64,000 nt of DNA from assembly GCF_008831285.2 (NCBI RefSeq), contig NC_045139.1, positions 19,326,354 to 19,390,353 of the forward strand. The letters are read 5' to 3'. This DNA is from Nymphaea colorata. Taxonomy: Eukaryota > Streptophyta > Magnoliopsida > Nymphaeales > Nymphaeaceae. Position 1 is the stretch's first letter, and the number at the start of each line of letters is the position of its first letter. Below, piece by piece: positions 61,144 through 64,000 of this stretch. The position numbers and the translations under genes are program-made. The notes under the pieces were generated by a model. It was given only the letters and a program-made list of their open reading frames with translations, was not told where the DNA came from and made no database searches.

Positions 61144-61754
61144 TAGTGGGGGTGAACAACGATTTGAGCTGCTCGAGTTAAAGCTCGGCTCGTGAACAAG
61201 TTCAAGCCAAGTTATTTCCTTAACGAGTCGAGCTTGAGTTCATGAGTCGGCTCGTTCAAATAATCGAGTTGAGTTCGAGCTCAACATGTAACTGCCGAGT
61301 CGAGCTCGAGTTCATGAGTCGGCTCGTTCAAATAATCGAGTTGAGTTCGAGCTTGAACCTTAATCGATTTTGTCGACCCTTAATTAAGTCGATATATTCA
61401 AACAAGTTTACAAGTTTGTCAAGCTTTATTCGAGTCGAGCTCGAGCTTAACACAGAACGATGAATATCAATTATATTTTAACGAATTTGTCGAGCCTTAA
61501 TAGAGTCGAACTTTACACGTAACTATGAATACTAATTCCATTCTACCGAGTTTGTCGAGCTTTAATCGAGTCGAGCTCAACACGTAACGACGAATATCAG
61601 TTATATTTAAACGAGTTTATCGAGCTTCAATCGGGTCGAACTCGAGCTCAACACGTGACTGCCGAGTCGAGCTGCTTCCATTGAGTTATTCTCGAGCTTG
61701 AGCTGAGTTCCAGTTGATTGAATTCTCGCTCGACTCGACTGGTGTTCACCTCTA
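61144..61754. mobile_element. Non-autonomous hAT-like element with CGAGCTCGAG sub-terminal repeats
   Basis: It starts TAGTGGGGGTGAACA. Its right end, read in reverse, is TAGAGGTGAACACCAGTCG. Flanks are ctttaatg (61136-61143) and ctctcatg (61755-61762), 6 of 8 identical, an aged 8-bp target duplication. The inside is packed with GTCGAGCTCGAG, GGCTCGTTCAAATAATCGAG and TTTGTCGAGCTT words in both orientations. It has no coding capacity. The dense GAGCTCG-type sub-terminal repeats are typical of transposase-binding arrays in plant hAT elements. Confidence 0.75.
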
Positions 61755-62852
61755 CTCTCATGTCCATGCCGTAGTCCAAACTTAGCCGGATGAATTCACC
61801 AATTATATATATATAAATATATATATATAGGACCGTAAAAAGATTAAATTTAATATATTATTTTTCCACTATTCTACTGCTGCAACGGCATTACCGGCAT
61901 AGATTTTGCTCCCTCTCTCTAGAATTTTCTCTATAGTTAGTACCACTGCACTTGTCGGCCTCATCATTCACTCGACCACCCAACGATGATGACTTATAAT
62001 TGCTCCGGAATTATATAAACGCCCTTTCCTGTCTCCTTCCTCTAGGCATTTTATGCAGGCATTCCGTACTTTTTTCCAGGAGTAATTGGTCATTTTACAA
62101 GTGGTTGTTTTTTCTCGACCTGCAGAGAACATCTTCCTCAGGCTAACTGAAAGAAACGACATTTCGAATTGCTGCTTGACTTAGTTCGAAATTACCGAAC
62201 ACTGTCTGCTATTAACACTTTCCAGTGGCATGCCATAATGTAAAATCTACTTTGAAAAGATAGCAATTTATTTGAATATTTAGAAGAAAAAATCAAAGCC
62301 TACATTACAAGCTGAATTTGGGGTTATTTGAAAAATTGGCTCTTGAACCAGGCGAATCCCAAATTTTGTCCTCTAATTAAGGTGCCCTAAAATGTTAGAT
62401 TTTTGTTTCTATATGAGATCCATGCATTCTTTAAACTTTCAATTTAATAACATTGCCATGTTTTCCTAAGTAGCTAAGTTTTACACTCCACTCTTTTATC
62501 AAGGTAGATACTCTATAGTGAAATTTGCATCAACAGCTAAAAGAAGGAAAGGAGAAAGAAAAGGGAGAGAAGGCCACACATGTTGAAGGTCAAATTTACA
62601 ATTTTCTATGTGGTAACTAAAAGTATGAGAAATGTGAAAGTTCAGCAGCTAAATGATTTTTATCGAGACTTATAGAAGCTTAAGTTTCTGAAATTATTTA
62701 ACATGTTAATTAGGAAAAACTACCGTTAGCCCATGAAACTCCACTTGTATAGTAGATCCATTTTCCGAATCTCATCAACTTAACATCATGCGCTTGGAAG
62801 CCGTCAAAAGAAAAAAAGAAAAAAAATTGTGAATTAATACTAACTAACCAAA

Positions 62853-62854
<2 letters not shown>

Positions 62855-62932
<78 letters not shown>
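62855..62932. repeat. Compound (TA)n-(GA)n microsatellite within a local duplication
   Basis: A TA run passes directly into a GA run. The preceding words, AACTAACCAAAATGT, recur after it at about 62953, again followed by a TA run, so a unit of about 110 bp was duplicated. Confidence 0.9.
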
Positions 62933-62938
<6 letters not shown>

Positions 62939-63199
62939 TTGTGAACTAACACTAACTAACCAAAATGTCTATATATATATATATATATAAACGATGTGAT
63001 GCTAAGATCATTTCGGACACATCGGACTAAATAATTCCACAAAAAATTAGGTTCTATCCCGATTTGATCGCAAAATTGCTGGACTAAATAGGAAAATTGG
63101 GGGGAAACGAAAGGGTGCAGCAAGCAAGGGTTTTTTCGCAATTAATGCCGCTTTTTATTTATCGAAGGCCGTACGCCCGAAGCGCGTGACGAAGCGTCT

Positions 63200-63430
63200 C
63201 GGAAACACTTTTCCATAAAAGCCCCTGATGGGTCCCACGTCACCAGCCGAAGCTCTGGCCATCGTGTTCGGTGAAAGACGAAGGGATGAAGCCCGAAAGG
63301 GTCATTTCACCACCAGCTGGGAATCTGAAGCGGAGAGTAGGGCAGACCAACGGGAGGAGCCACTTTGGGCCCCACCCGCCCTCGACCTGCACCCGTCAGG
63401 GATGCCGACGTGTCAGATGACGTGGAAAGT
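63200..63430. promoter_or_regulatory. GC-richer patch with several ACGT-core motifs, possible promoter
   Basis: Against AT-rich surroundings, this patch carries CCACGT (63235-63240), GACGTGTC (63407-63414) and TGACGTGG (63418-63425), all ACGT cores recognised by bZIP factors. A CCATAAAAG run lies at about 63212. It could be the upstream region of a gene past the window end. The reading frame across it (63228-63698) does not look like a protein gene. Confidence 0.3.
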
Positions 63431-64000
63431 AAGCGAAACGTGGACAGATCGCGAGTATGGACCCGCTCACACGGACACGAATCAAGCTAAGAAACAAAGG
63501 GATTTTGTTAAAATATTGATTATTAGAAATAATATCATGGTACATGCAGGTATGATGTACGCGACAAAAGATGCTCATAATTATGTCTCACCGCTACTGT
63601 TCATGCATGTGTTGTTTAATTGTATAGATTTTACGAAGTTTTTAATCTGCGAAGATCCTCTGTTTAGTTACCGGTTTTCATGCACTAGAATTTCCTGATC
63701 ACGACAAGATACGTATTCGTTTGTACTTGCAAAAGAAATTTTTGAAAATCAATGATATTGGATTCTTCTGCAGATTCGAAAAAGAACTTGCAGTGAGTGT
63801 CTACGGAACGAGAACGGTACGATTAGGATCGATAAATTGTAGTTCATCACTATCTGATGGGTGCTTTCTACCGTAAGAGACGATTTACCGTGAAAGGTAG
63901 AAGGCGAGACAGTAGGAAAGAGTAGCCTATTTTGGTTTTTGGAAAATTTTTTGGCATCCGAATAGAGAAAGAGAGTTTGGAAGCGAGAGGGAAACTGTGG

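Noticed and set aside
63228..63698. 156-codon plus-strand frame
   Set aside because: It covers a GC-rich promoter-like patch and AT-rich sequence, changes composition midway and has no recognisable domain.
1..64000. CRISPR arrays, bacterial operons, phage or plasmid features
   Set aside because: The window is plant nuclear DNA. All regular repeats seen are microsatellites, tandem duplications or transposon arrays.

Overview
This is nuclear DNA from a flowering plant. Genes are broken into many short exons with GT..AG introns, intergenic DNA is AT-rich with long (TA)n and (CA)n tracts, and small DNA transposons are common. The proteins are plant proteins (type 4 metallothionein, ANGUSTIFOLIA, chloroplast LTO1). 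I cannot name the species. Six genes are supported, and exon models were built by joining conserved protein segments at splice sites whose phases agree.

Layout: (1) 290-727 (+), a 17-cysteine type 4 (Ec-like) metallothionein. (2) 1780-15763 (+), a FANCJ/BRIP1-like Fe-S DNA helicase of about 29 exons. It has an apparent one-base frameshift in exon 1 and an unusual cysteine-rich C-terminal region. (3) 18454-27913 (-), ANGUSTIFOLIA, the plant CtBP-like protein, in seven exons. (4) 30374-36042 (-), an At1g01500-like protein with a glycine-rich C-terminal membrane segment, in two exons. (5) 42306-47602 (+), LTO1, a VKOR-thioredoxin fusion, in seven exons. (6) 50818-51868 (+), a short CRAL-TRIO/SEC14-like protein in three exons. 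From 51.9 kb to the end I find no gene, only repeats and a promoter-like patch near 63.2-63.4 kb.

The genes do not form one pathway. Two neighbour pairs match pairs I recall from Arabidopsis: ANGUSTIFOLIA with the At1g01500-like gene (At1g01510/At1g01500), and LTO1 with the CRAL-TRIO gene (At4g35760/At4g35750). This suggests old conserved gene order.

The richest non-genic signal is a set of non-autonomous hAT-like elements with 8-bp target duplications. One family starts CTATGT (5139-6497, 31396-31696, 33307-33692; all inside introns). A second has GGGGCGGAGC-like ends (seven copies between 39 and 59 kb). Single elements lie at 16617-17525, 49324-49559 and 61144-61754. A tRNA-derived SINE with a 10-bp target duplication lies at 47778-47977, and a 1.29-kb tandem segmental duplication spans 55010-57520. 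I found no sign of a new multi-gene system. The strongest leads are the cysteine-rich extension of the helicase, its exon-1 frameshift, and the transposon families.
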